Part shown: piece after piece, positions 1 through 10,210 of the stretch
How positions within the stretch are numbered: position 1 is the first letter of the stretch
Layout of the letters: each line of letters opens with the position of its first letter
NCBI GenBank assembly: GCA_019155205.2
Contig: JAHNZQ020000227.1
Coordinates: 1,353,074-1,417,073 of the forward strand
From: Gracilaria vermiculophylla
Taxonomy: Eukaryota > Rhodophyta > Florideophyceae > Gracilariales > Gracilariaceae
Reading direction: 5' to 3'
Length of the DNA stretch: 64,000 bases
Notes under the pieces: model-generated
Told to the model about the DNA's origin: nothing
The model's database searches: none
What the model saw: the letters and a program-made list of their open reading frames with translations, nothing else
Program-made: the position numbers and the translations under genes

Positions 1-195
1 GCCGCGCCGCCAGCAAACGCCGCCACCGCGCGCCGCGCCGCCCGCGCCGCGCACCCTCCGCCGCCGCGCGCACTCGCCGCCGCCGCGCCGCGCAGCGCTC
101 GCATCGTGCAGCCCGCCGCTCGCCGTCGCCGCTCCCCCCTCCTCCCCCCTCCCCCCTACCCCTCACAGCGCGCTATCACACGCCGCGTGCGCGAT

Positions 196-530
196 CTCGC
201 TCTGCCACGTGCACCACGCCCCACACACGTGTCGCATCCATCTTGACTGCGCTCTACGCGCCGCCCTTGCCACGTATACCACGCGTTCACACACGTGGCG
301 CACCCATCTTGATTGTGCTCTGCGCCCCGACCTTGCCACGCGAGCCACGCGTCCGCGCCGCGCACGTGTCGCACCCATCTTCACTGTGCTCTACGCGCCG
401 CCCTTGCCACGCGTACCTCGCGTCCGCGCCGCACACACACGTGGCGCACCCATGTTGATTGTGCTCTGCGCCCCGACCTTGCCACGTAAGCCACGCGTCC
501 GCGCCGCACACGGGGCGCACCCATCTTGAC
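196..530. repeat. ~70-bp imperfect tandem repeat upstream of the SEL1L/HRD3 gene
   Basis: About five imperfect copies of a roughly 70-bp unit run up to 150 bp before the first likely start codon of the next gene. Each copy has a core reading CGCACCCATCTTGA or a one- to two-base variant; cores start near 234, 301, 371, 447 and 517. Each core is followed by GTGCTCTGCGCCCCGACC or a CTCTACGCGCCGCCC variant, then TTGCCACG and an ACGCGT/ACGTG-rich stretch. Two sub-types roughly alternate. The CCATCTTG core resembles known YY1-type boxes, but that is only a resemblance. The array may hold promoter elements for the downstream gene. Confidence 0.8.
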
Positions 531-681
531 TGAGCGCCGCTGCGCCGCGCAGCCGCAGCGCGCGCCGCCTTCCGCTCCCCCGCCACCGCGAGCTGCCTCA
601 CGCCGCTTCCACGCGCCCCGCCGTTCGCTGCCAACGCTCCCCCGCCCGCCCAGCCGCTGCCGCCGTCGCCGCCGCGTCGCA

Positions 682-1088
682 ATGGCGCCCCTCCGCCGCC
701 TCCTTGCCGCCGCCGCCGTCGCCGTCGCCGCGCTGCTGGCGCCCGCGCTCGCTGTGCACCCGCCCGACCGCATGCAGTACGTCGCCGTCTTCCGCGGCAG
801 CCACTTTCAGCCCCCCCCGCTGCGCGTCCTCATCAACGGTGTCCCCGCCCCGCACGTCCTCTTCCACAACCACACCGTCATCTCCTTCGTCATTCCGCGC
901 GCCATCGTCGAGAAGAAGCTCCTCTTTCACTCCTCCGTCGTCCACATCACCGTCGGTTCCCTCAACCACAAGCTCCCGCTCCCGGCCCTGCGCGACGCTA
1001 TTGCCGAGCTCGACTATCACAAATTCCGCGCCAGCGTCCACGCCGCTCACCATTTAACACACCAACTGCCGCAGCATTCCCGACTTTC

Positions 1089-1145
<57 letters not shown>

Positions 1146-1260
1146 GCATCCGCCACAACAACAGCAACCACAACAACAACCCCAAACGTCCCAGAAAGCA
1201 CAGTCACATCATCAACAACAACAACCGCCACCACCGCAACAACAACAGCAGCAAGAACAA

Positions 1261-1310
<50 letters not shown>

Positions 1311-3333
1311 CCCTGAGCCACCCCACCAATCGCAGCCGCACCTGCTCCATCACTACACCGCCTTGCAAGACCCCTTCACCCCCACCCACCAGCTCACTGC
1401 CGCCTACACAGCCCTGCTGCACCACGTGCGTCAGTCCAACTCCTCCGACGCCATCCACGCCGTCGCCGTCGCCACCCTGTCCAACATCCCACACAGCCCC
1501 ATCTCGCACGCCGAAGCCATCCGCCTCCTGCGCCACGCTGCCGACGACGGCGACCCGCACGCCCACGCGGAGCTCGCCTTCATGTACGCCACCGGCTTCG
1601 CCCACCCGCTGCTTCCCAAACACGAGCCCGCCGCCTTGCTCCACTGGACCATCGCCGCCGAGGCCGGCTCGCTGTACGCCTCCATGGCCCTGGCACACCG
1701 CCACCACGTCGCCCTCTCCGTCTCCGACAACTGCCCGCGCGCAGCCCAACTGTATAAACTCGTCGCAAACCTCACAGTGCCCCCCTCCACCTCGCTGCGC
1801 ATGCTGTTGCCCTCGCTTTTGCTTCCCCCGCCGCGCAGAAGACTGCGCGAGGCACCCCCTTCGCGCCCTTCTGACGAGGTTGTACAGTATGTCGAGCGCG
1901 CCGCCAGCAGGGGTGACCCCAGCGCCCAGGTCGAGCTGGCCAAACTCATCTACTTCAAGCCGCTGTCTGAGCGCGACGTTTCACGCGCCACCACCCTGTT
2001 CAAGCGCGCCGCGCAGTCTGGAAAGCCTGACGCCCACGCCTTGTTGGGATTTATCTACCTCAACGCCGGGCTCAACGCCACTGCCATTTCCCACTTCACC
2101 GCCGCCGCCAAGAACAAGGAGCCCAACTCGTTGCATGCCTTGGGCTTTGCCGCGCTGCACGGTATTGGGCTGGAGAAGAACGCCACCGCCGCCGCCGCCT
2201 TCTTTCAACAGGCCAAAGAACTCAAGCACCCCGACGCGTTTTACAACCTGGCCACCATGTATGAGCAAGGCATTGGAGTGCTCAAATCGCCGCTTGACGC
2301 CATCGAAAATCTTTCCGCTGCCGCCTCCCTGGACCATGTCCAGGCCTTGTACGAGCTTGCGCTGCGATACTTGGCCGGCGACCCGCCGGTCAAGTACGAC
2401 TGCATAAAGGCGGTTGCCAATCTGAAAAAGGTCGCTGAATCGGGCGTCTGGCAGCAGTACATCGACAAGGCCGGCCAGCTGCACGAGAAAGGAATGTACG
2501 CCCAAGCACTGTATCGCTACCTCAAAGCAGCGCACGCGGGGCTCGTCATCGCGCAGTACAATGCCGGCTTCATGTATGAGAAGGGCACCATTGTTGATCG
2601 GGGCTCGGCGGCGAGCCCTTTGTCCAGGGAACAGCTTGTTCGCAGCGCCATCGAGATGTATTCCATGTCTGCGGCGCAGGACGACGTGCCGAGCATGATT
2701 CGCATCGGCGATCTGGCCTTTGCGGAGATGCGCGACTACCCGCGCGCCGCTGTCGCCTATGAAAAGGCGAGTCGCGCCGGAAATGCAGAGGCGTTCTTCA
2801 ACCTCGGCTGGATGCACGCGAGGGGGTTCGGCATGAATCCCGACAGGCACATGGCCAAGCGGTACTTTGATATTGCGATGAAAATTGACTCGGATGCGTG
2901 GCTTCCGTCCACCATTGCCGTGTTTGGCCTTCGGCATTACGACATTGTGTTTGGTGGCCTCGAGCGTCTCTCCGCGGTTTATGACGAGTATAGTCGATAT
3001 ATTACCGATATCGTTGTGGTCACTGTACTGCTGGGTGTGCTGGTGGTTATCGTCAACGCTCGCCAGCAAAGGCTAATGAGGTTGAACCAGAATGAAGGGA
3101 TCGAACAAGATGATCACGTACTTGATGAAAGACCACATCATGTCGGCACTACTGAACAACAAGGACAAGACGAACAAGAACAAGGACAAGGTCAAGAACA
3201 AGGGCAAGAACAAGAACAAGAACAAGAACAAGAACAAGAACAAGAACAAGAACAAGAGCAAGAAGAACAAGCACAAAATCAAGTGCATGCAGATGGAAAC
3301 GTGCAGACAGACAGTTCACGCGATGGGGATTGA
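682..3333 (+). CDS. SEL1L/HRD3-like ERAD adaptor with Sel1 repeats and polyglutamine tracts
   Basis: An 883-residue protein from ATG 682. The frame is open from 526, but the methionine at 682 begins a clear signal peptide (MAPLRRLLAAAAVAVAALL, cleavage near LAVHP). Order: signal peptide; a luminal N-terminal region; Q-rich tracts (about residues 138-212); Sel1-type TPR-like repeats (about 270-760) with motifs such as ALHGIGLEKNATAAAAFFQQA and YNLATMYEQGIGV; one membrane span (about 774-793); and a short cytosolic tail made largely of Glu-Gln repeats. Spacing of repeats around a non-repeat linker, the NCPRAAQLYKLVANLTV segment and the C-terminal anchor match SEL1L/HRD3, the luminal substrate adaptor of the HRD1 ubiquitin ligase in ER-associated degradation. 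That role is inferred from the family. The polyQ and EQ tracts are unusual. The HRD1 partner lies at 38351-41065. Confidence 0.85.
1090..1311 (+). repeat. CAA/CAG microsatellites encoding polyglutamine
   Basis: Two in-frame runs inside the SEL1L/HRD3 gene. The first is almost pure CAA (about 1093-1146); the second alternates CAA and CAG (about 1240-1310). Between them is a Q/P/H-rich linker. The two blocks use different codons, which suggests separate expansions. Confidence 0.9.
3160..3271 (+). repeat. Hexamer repeat (GAACAA-type) encoding a Glu-Gln tail
   Basis: An almost perfect 6-bp repeat alternating Glu and Gln codons lies just after the single membrane span of the SEL1L/HRD3 protein. 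It would form a strongly acidic, Q-rich cytosolic tail. The tract stays in frame and is followed by about 20 further codons before the TGA stop. Confidence 0.9.
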
Positions 3334-4354
3334 GTGTCGTGTATTCTCCACGTTCCGTCTTAGACTAGCTCCGTTTTGTGCTGGTTTGCATCGAGTTTGT
3401 CATTGTTCTGTACTATAGTCTCTTTGGCAACAGGTTCATGTACCATATTGGGTGCAAATCGCATTTCAAGATGATAAAGTAGGTGCAATCCCCTTATGAC
3501 TTTACAGAAACTGGATCGAATCGAATGTTATGCCTCGAAAGAAAAAAAAAAAGTTCAGCAACCGCAATCGACGTTACTAAGGGTACTTGCTAAGACATGC
3601 TTTAGTGCTTCAGAAAATAAGGGAAAGAAGAAAAGGATAGAGTATTCGTGACAGCTTACGGGTGATTATTTTTTGTACCTGCTGCGTTTGTGATGTGCCA
3701 TTTCTCTTCCAATCGAAGTTTCTTTGGGATGCAAAGATGGGATGGCATTTTGTGTGGAATGCAAAAGAACATCTTCAACACTCGAATTCGTGGCCTGACA
3801 TTTCTGAGCACATGAAGGCAGGTCCGTATTGTTTCTCTGTGCCTCGAAGCACAGCCTCGCTTCCGATCAGACCTCGCTATGATTGCGTGCAAGCAGCGAT
3901 TTTCTTCCGTACACAACGTACGAGTGCCTGTCTGCTCTGAACGTCTCCAGAGGCACAGTCATATTTGGAGCCGGTTCAAGGCACTGGAAAACTCATCTCA
4001 AAACGAGCGCTTTAAAGTACGCGACTGGGTCTGTTACCAGGAGTAATAAACTGTCATACGTGCAGTGTGGCATCAAAAGTGCAACAAGCTATCTAATTCA
4101 AGCAACATATAATACGTGAGCTTTGAGACTGGAAGAAAGTTAAATTCCATGCCTCGGCGCTAGGAAAACCATGAGACGGTTTGTACTATCTACTAGTTTA
4201 GGTTAGTTGTACTAAAACTAAGTCTGTTCGTTAACATCCACTAATGAAGAAGACCTTCCAGTATGTAACTATTATCCAAAAGCACCGACAAATTGCCTCT
4301 TGATTGAACACGCAAGTTATCTGTAAATCGTGACAAACTTTTTCCTTGCCACGT
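3334..4354. other. Intergenic, no gene seen
   Basis: About 1 kb between the SEL1L/HRD3 stop and the amidase stop (convergent genes). Composition drops sharply from GC-rich to near-balanced immediately after 3333. Only short, unconvincing reading frames are present. It contains an A-run near 3540. Confidence 0.7.
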
Positions 4355-5761
4355 TCAGTCCTGTGTGAAGCCATCCTCATCAATGACGGCATTTTGGAAA
4401 AGGCAAGCAAGTTGCACCAAGCTATTCTCTTCAAATGCTTGCGAAATCAACGTAATGCCCCGTGGTTCTCGGATGTTTAAACCATCCACCTTCTTCGCAG
4501 GGAGGGCAACAGCACACAAGTCCATCAAATTCACAAAATTTGTGTACGTTCCGAGCACTTTGTTAAGCCCAATCGGATCGTTGGCAACTTGCAATGTGGT
4601 CATCGCACATGGGACACTTGGCACGACAAGGAACTGCACCTTCGACCAAGTGTCACGCTTCGCAGTCTTGGTGTACCTGCACACCTGCTCCTGAGCAAGA
4701 AAAACTTCGTGCGCCTTTCCGTCCTTTCCGCCCATGATGATAAGGAAGACGCTTGGATTGATGGCGGCAGCCTCCAGGCCTGCGTTCTCGCTCAAGAAGT
4801 CCCCGACCGCAGCGTATCGCTCTGGCACGAGAGCGCCGTAAAGCATATCTGCCACTTTCTGGAAGGGGGAAAAGTCGATTTCGAACCTCTTCCCCCCCAG
4901 CATTTCTAGTCTGTCGACTGCAGCGAAAAAGCTTTCCTTTGCTATTTTGTCTCCGCGGAAATCGAGAAAGGGCTTTGACGGAATGCCAAAGCTGAAATTG
5001 ATGTTTCCCATCGGCTGTAACGCCAACGGGGGTTCGGGCATCTTCCCAGCAGGCGGCACGCGGGAAAATGGATTCATTGGATCGTACTTGGCGGCGATTT
5101 TTAAGACCAGCGCCGCATCTTCAATTGAATTAGCAAAGATGGATACACAGTCTTGTGATGCAGCTGCCGGAACGACGCCGGACGTGGACAAGATGCCCTT
5201 TGTCGGTTTCAATCCAACGATGTGGTTCATGGCGGCTGGCACTCGGCCGGACCCCGCCGTGTCTGTTCCCAGGGCGAACACGCAAAGACCCAAGGCCACA
5301 GCGACAGCGGAGCCCGAGGAACTACCGCCTGGGATGTACTCCCTGTTGCAGGCGTTGACTGGTGCCCCGTACGGAGACCTCATGCCCGTGAGTCCGCAGG
5401 CAAACTGATCCATGTTTGTCTTACCAATGACGACAGCACCAGCCTTCTCAAGCTGCTCCACGACGAAGGCGGTGCTCTCGGGGTCGTATGCATAGCCTGG
5501 ACATGCTGCAGTGGTCTTGAGCGGAGGGGCGTCGATATTGTCCTTGACCGCGAATGGTACGCCATGCAGCGCCAGTCGACGGTGCTTATCGGTTGCGTGA
5601 AGCTCATCAACACGAGCGATGAGCTCTTCCAAAGGGGACAACGATATGAACACGGACTCGGTCTGCTTGGCGCGATGATGCAGATCGCTGTAGAATGCAC
5701 GAAGATCGGCGTGTGACGACGTGTCCGCAGCAAATGCGTGCAGAGTGATTCGTGCGTTCAT
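4355..5761 (-). CDS. Amidase-signature protein, allophanate hydrolase-like
   Basis: A 468-residue amidase-signature enzyme. The Ser-cisSer-Lys triad is visible: Lys73 in the VKDN motif, cis-Ser147 in IPGGSSSGSA, and nucleophile Ser171 in GTDTAGSGRVPA. The segments LHGVPFAVKDNID, GLTGMRSPYGAPVN and LGTYTNFVNLMDLCAVALPA are characteristic of allophanate hydrolases (AtzF/DUR1-type), which cleave allophanate to ammonia and CO2 after urea carboxylation. The protein ends soon after the amidase domain, at the GITLISQAF element, so it lacks the C-terminal domain of full AtzF (about 600 residues). It could therefore be a stand-alone allophanate hydrolase or an amidase with another substrate. No targeting peptide is obvious. 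It converges with the SEL1L/HRD3 gene and has no urea carboxylase neighbour in view. Confidence 0.8.
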   Translation of the reverse strand: MNARITLHAFAADTSSHADLRAFYSDLHHRAKQTESVFISLSPLEELIARVDELHATDKHRRLALHGVPFAVKDNIDAPPLKTTAACPGYAYDPESTAFVVEQLEKAGAVVIGKTNMDQFACGLTGMRSPYGAPVNACNREYIPGGSSSGSAVAVALGLCVFALGTDTAGSGRVPAAMNHIVGLKPTKGILSTSGVVPAAASQDCVSIFANSIEDAALVLKIAAKYDPMNPFSRVPPAGKMPEPPLALQPMGNINFSFGIPSKPFLDFRGDKIAKESFFAAVDRLEMLGGKRFEIDFSPFQKVADMLYGALVPERYAAVGDFLSENAGLEAAAINPSVFLIIMGGKDGKAHEVFLAQEQVCRYTKTAKRDTWSKVQFLVVPSVPCAMTTLQVANDPIGLNKVLGTYTNFVNLMDLCAVALPAKKVDGLNIREPRGITLISQAFEENSLVQLACLFQNAVIDEDGFTQD

Positions 5762-6747
5762 CGTAGTGACGGACGTGAGTGGGGAAGGTCGGATTGATGA
5801 CAGACAGTGAATGTAGAAGCTGGCGCTTTAGAAGGCAAATTTGGCGATCTTAAAGTAGAGTGTAAGCGCAATTCCGCATTGATGCTGGCGTTTGTAAAGC
5901 CATTGGCTGTGCGTCGCAATGAAAAGCGAATGCGTTGCTCGAGCGCTTTGGCTCTTTTACCGGGCAGGAACCACGGCGCAGAACGCGGTCTGCCGTTGTG
6001 AAATTAACCCTGACCGCTCCAAAAAACCAACCGCCATAGGGATATCGGTGTACGTATTTGTCCATACAAGGTCCGATGTGTAGGACGTGAAAATACGGCA
6101 ATTTGGGTTTTTGAATAGGACTTCACCTGATTTTCTCGAAGGGCGAGTATGCGGGCTTGTTCTTTTCTCCAGTAGATGTTCCGCCGCATTACGCCCTTAT
6201 CCCCGTATACCATCCGGATTGATGCCCACATTAAAGATCTGAGAAACCTTTCAGCGCAAAAAAGGCAAATACTGAAGCGATTGTGCAAAAAAACCGCACT
6301 AAAGTATGAGCTAATGGATATGAATTATCTTTTTTTCAACAAGAGAAGCCTCGAAATAAAAGACCCGCGAATAATCCATTAATATTTTCGAAAGCAAACT
6401 CTAATTTTATCACAAAGTTGTGTATTTTGTGCCGCCGGCACAACATAAACACATATAAACTCCATTCAAACGTCTAATCGACAACTTCATACATTTTCGA
6501 GATTAAAAAATTAATGATGGGAGAGAGAGAAAACTTAGTTCGAGTAATAATATATGTGCACTGGCAACAAACAAAAAAAGCTTTTTATATGCATATTAAA
6601 ATTTTTTGCTTCTGATCAATTCTTCAAAGCTTTATTTTTGTCATTACACCAAGACAATATGGAACATGCAACGTGTGCCAGAAATCTGGAAATTTTGGCC
6701 GCTTAATCACGCACTGTTTTTTGTTAATTCTATAAGTATGGGAAGGC
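5762..6747. other. Intergenic, AT-rich towards the right
   Basis: Upstream region of the amidase gene, running to the left target-site duplication of the first Harbinger copy. 6290-6700 is distinctly AT-rich. Only short frames are seen; none has a recognisable domain. Confidence 0.65.
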
Positions 6748-7042
6748 TAAGGGCATCTCTATCAAAGACCCAAATACCCAAGTATTTGGCATCCAACCCA
6801 AAAAAGCATCTCTATCAAGTCCCCAAAAGCTATAAATTTTAGGTCGCGACCTAAACTCCATGCTATTCTCGGTGCAATTTAGCCGGCAGTTTAGGTCGCA
6901 ACCTAAAATGGAAGACCAACCACAATGTGCCAGGTTTGCAAGTTTGCAGTAGACAAATATGGCGCCAAGTTCAAACCCAAACGGATATCTTCCCAAGTGA
7001 ATGCCTCTTGCGCCTTCTGCGCCTCCTCTATCCACCACCAAT

Positions 7043-8095
7043 ATGGATACCTCTCGAGGCCCCAATTTTATCCCAAAGGAAGACCTTGCACTCACGCGTT
7101 CATGGATTTCTGCATCTCAATCAGTGCTGGAACAAAATGCGGACACATTCTAGAGAACTGTGGTAAACACTTTCTCAGCACAACCTGAAGCTTTCCGACC
7201 CCGCGCGCATGGCAGCCTAAGCTCCCGGTGGATAACAATTGCGAGAACAACGCAAAACTACCTGGGTGCTGAAAAACTGTACCGCTCTTCCATTCCTTCT
7301 GGTGAATCTGAAGAAGACACATTGAAGAATATCATGACGTTATACAGAACAAACAATAAATTCAAGTTTCGCGGTTATCTTCGTACTCCCGGTGCAATAC
7401 GCTTTATGTCTGCTGCCCGTTTGCTTTTTTCATGCCCAAAGTTTTCCACAGCAATCCGCAGCACCTCCCAATTTGCAAACGGACACAAAGCCCATGGACC
7501 TCATCACAATGAAAAGCATCCCAATGAAAACGATGAGGAATCAAAGTATGCATCTATTCCCATGTCGAATCCTGCGTCGACGCGTCCTACGGGGGCAAAG
7601 AAGCGTAAATTGGAAGAGAGTACTGGGAAACATCCTTCGAAGGTTGCACGAAGCATGGACGCGATGACGGAAAGTATTCGTGGTTCTGATGCAAACAAGA
7701 AAAAGGCAGCATCTATCCTATTGCAATTTAAAATCTTGCACAGAATGTTCATCTCTCCACTAGAAATGAACAAGAGATTGGAAGATCTCATGAACAAAGC
7801 AGCGATGCTTGAAAGATTTACGACATCGGATGAAGTAGATTGTAGTTCTCCCACGCCAAATCAAGGCAGTATCAACGAGAGCGTTGGTAGCAACTCACCC
7901 TACCAGCCCAAAAGAAGCTCGACCAACCACGAAACTGAGCAAAAAGGATTTCCTGCTGACTCTCCTCGGCCATTGTGTGTCTCTTCTATAGTGAGTAATG
8001 TCGGTCAGGAGCAGGCAATGCGAAACCCGGAAATTCAAGGCTCTCCGTTAGGAGTGGGGTCTGGGGCGGAGCCCCAACCGCATATGGTGCCGTAG
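7043..8095 (+). pseudogene. Harbinger accessory protein (Myb/SANT-like ORF1), broken by one TAG
   Basis: The frame starts at ATG 7043 and is open to 8095 except for TAG at 7151-7153. The stop falls in the segment ADTF-stop-RTVV, where the related copy 3 protein has DVFWNN, so the stop replaces a Trp codon (TGG to TAG). Conserved positions shared with copy 3 include the SW...LEQN motif, GSL..RW and AEKLYRS..SGE.EE. These match the Myb/SANT-like accessory ORF of PIF/Harbinger elements, which binds DNA and helps import the transposase. The C-terminal third is Ser/Lys-rich with a PKKRK-like stretch (GAKKRKLEE). The frame downstream of the stop would still give 311 residues from Met 7160, but without the N-terminal half of the domain. 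Confidence 0.85.
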
Positions 8096-8223
8096 ACGCC
8101 CTAAGCTTTGGATGCACTTGAACAACCGTCTCATAGTCCTGTGGGAACTTTGGGCCTATCGGCAGGGCTTCAAGAGGTGTATCTGCGCTGTGACCAGAGA
8201 TGGTTTGTGAGAGCGTCAGAAAG

Positions 8224-9534
8224 TTACTTGTGCTGATCTTCGTTGGTTACGAGGTCATGTTGTTGCAATAAAGCGGAAAGCCCTACATTACTTGTGACGC
8301 TGATTGCTCCCTCTGTCTCGTCATCTGGGTCGTCATCTGCGTTGTTTTCCGACGGTTGTGCTTCCGCTACGAACTCTTCTATGACCGAAACCGGAACACT
8401 ATTTTCGTCCGTTTTGCTTCTTAGCTCCCCCTTCAAGCCCATGTCCACTATCATGTTATTTAGTATGACACAAACCTGACGAATTAGAATTATCTTCTCG
8501 TCACACCACTCGAAAAGTTCCTGTCTCAACACCTTGAAACGCCCCTGCAATGCGCCAAAGAACCTCTCAATATCTTTTCGTCTTCCTTCTTGTGCTTTTG
8601 TCATGTTCCTTTCGCGATCATTCGTCGGAGCATGATTGGGACCAACAAAAACGGCCTACAGTGGGTAAATGCCGTCCACCAAGTAGTAACGCAAGCCATG
8701 GCATACAGAACCATTTACTACATATCCTTCTGGAAGTGATATACGCATTCTGCTGGAGAGAATATCAATGAAAAGCGGGCTGTTGTTCAAAACGGTAATG
8801 TCTTTATTGGTTCCACATCGACCAGGAAACCAGTGCCAACAGTAGAGATTACGATCACAGAGTGCCTCACAGCTGATTTTTGCAAGCTTCCCATCCTTTG
8901 GATTATGACATTGTCCTTTGTATACCTTCGGACAATTCTTCCAATGAAGATGCATGCAATCTACACATCCAATGCACCCTGGAAATCCTTCGTTCGCATA
9001 CTGTTTTTCAATAGATCGTAGTTCGGTGAGTGTAGGTTCGCGGTTCAAGTACAACGGCCCATATTTGTTGTACATACTTCTCATATCTACCGTTAAGTAT
9101 GTACGCTGGCTTTCAGGTGCCATTTTGATCATATCATCCATTTGATCGAACGAAAGACCAGTTGCGAGTTTTCGAAGCGTTCCTAGAATCTTTTGATGTG
9201 ACTTATGTCCCGGTCTCCCGGAACGGTTCACCTGTTGTTGCAATCGTGGTTCAAATTCGAGAAGTTGATCATGCAGAATCCAGTACAGTGGCAGGGGTAT
9301 GCGAAACACTTTTCGAAAGTATACTGGTGGGTACACAGGATTGGCATCGAGGTACGACGAAAAACAGTCACAAGGACCTCTACAAATTGTAATGCTTGAT
9401 GGGGTTCTTCCACCATGACGTGGAGGTTGAGGAACTGCAAATGGGAGGATTGCAGTGAGTGTCGCGGCGAATTGGACAGCGGCGTGCTCTTCGGTGTCGC
9501 TCAAGAGCTCTACATCGGAGGAAGTGTCACTCAT
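8224..9534 (-). pseudogene. Harbinger DDE transposase, broken by one TAG
   Basis: The frame starts at ATG 9534, inside the element. A longer frame to 9822 runs through the inverted repeat and cannot be the native start. It reads to 8659, where TAG at 8658-8656 interrupts GIYPL-stop-AVFVG, then continues in the same frame to 8224. Family members have a Trp here (YPxWA), so this is again TGG to TAG. The DDE domain is recognisable: IGCVDCMHLHWKNCPK around the first Asp, WHWFPGRCGTNKDITVLNNSP around the second, and RRKDIERFFGALQGRF around the Glu. A Glu/Asp-rich tail follows. Apart from the stop the copy looks well preserved, which suggests recent activity. Confidence 0.88.
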
Positions 9535-9843
9535 AATGTACGAGACGAGAGACTGCGGGCGTTGGGAGATGGAGAGCATGGGAGCTGTGAACGTTGTGGA
9601 ACGCTCAGAATGATCTCTGTACAGGGATAGGAGATGCCAACACATTTGGCTTTTGGAAAGCACTGATAGTGTTGCGTAATGTAATGTGAAAGGAAATTTG
9701 TCATTTTGGCATATTTGGGTTACGGGTTTTAGGTTTGTTGATAGAGATGCTCTAACAGTGCCAGAAGTGGCCCTGCCCACGTGTGGGAAATTTAGATATT
9801 TTAGATATTTTTGCACGACCACTTTGTTGGAAAGTAGTGAGTA

Positions 9844-9865
9844 GGGGCAAGCTCCCGCTTGCCCC
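9844..9865. repeat. Short hairpin
   Basis: Perfect 9-bp arms GGGGCAAGC and GCTTGCCCC separated by 4 bases. It lies between Harbinger copies 1 and 2, in about 200 bp of sequence that belongs to neither. Function unknown; possibly the remnant of another element's end. Confidence 0.6.
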
Positions 9866-10210
9866 CTCTACAGTAAAGCCAGCCCGTGTTCGGCTTAGGT
9901 TTTGATCGCTTTCGCGACGGCTCTAACTCCTCTCGGAGAGGCCTCCGTTAGTACGGCATCACTGGGTCAAACCTGAAAACCCAATTTAAGCGAGACCCAG
10001 TTATGCCGATAAAGGGTCGAATTAAATTTGATCACCCCTCTAAGGCCACGGAAGTGTCATACGGAATCCAAGGGGGTAGGAGGGGTGGTTGTTTGTATTA
10101 AAGTCCCGCCAATCGCATTTCTTTGAATGACGAGCATGACCACAATTCTCATGATCCTTCTCCTTCAACATCGCCGCCGACGAGTTGCACTTTCATTCGG
10201 AGAGTGATTA

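Larger units (their letters stand above)
6751..9752. mobile_element. PIF/Harbinger DNA transposon, copy 1 (3,002 bp, complete ends)
   Basis: Terminal inverted repeats: GGGCATCTCTATCA at 6751-6764 and its near-perfect inverse TGATAGAGATGCTC at 9739-9752. They are flanked by a TAA target duplication (6748-6750 and 9753-9755), as expected of the PIF/Harbinger superfamily. Inside are two convergent genes: a Myb/SANT-like accessory ORF on the plus strand and a DDE transposase on the minus strand. Each carries an in-frame TAG, so the copy is probably non-autonomous today. The same TIR family bounds copy 3 (23969-25925). Confidence 0.92.

Noticed and set aside
8656..9822. Transposase start at ATG 9822
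   Set aside because: That start lies outside the right inverted repeat (9739-9752) of the element; ATG 9534 lies inside and begins the conserved protein.
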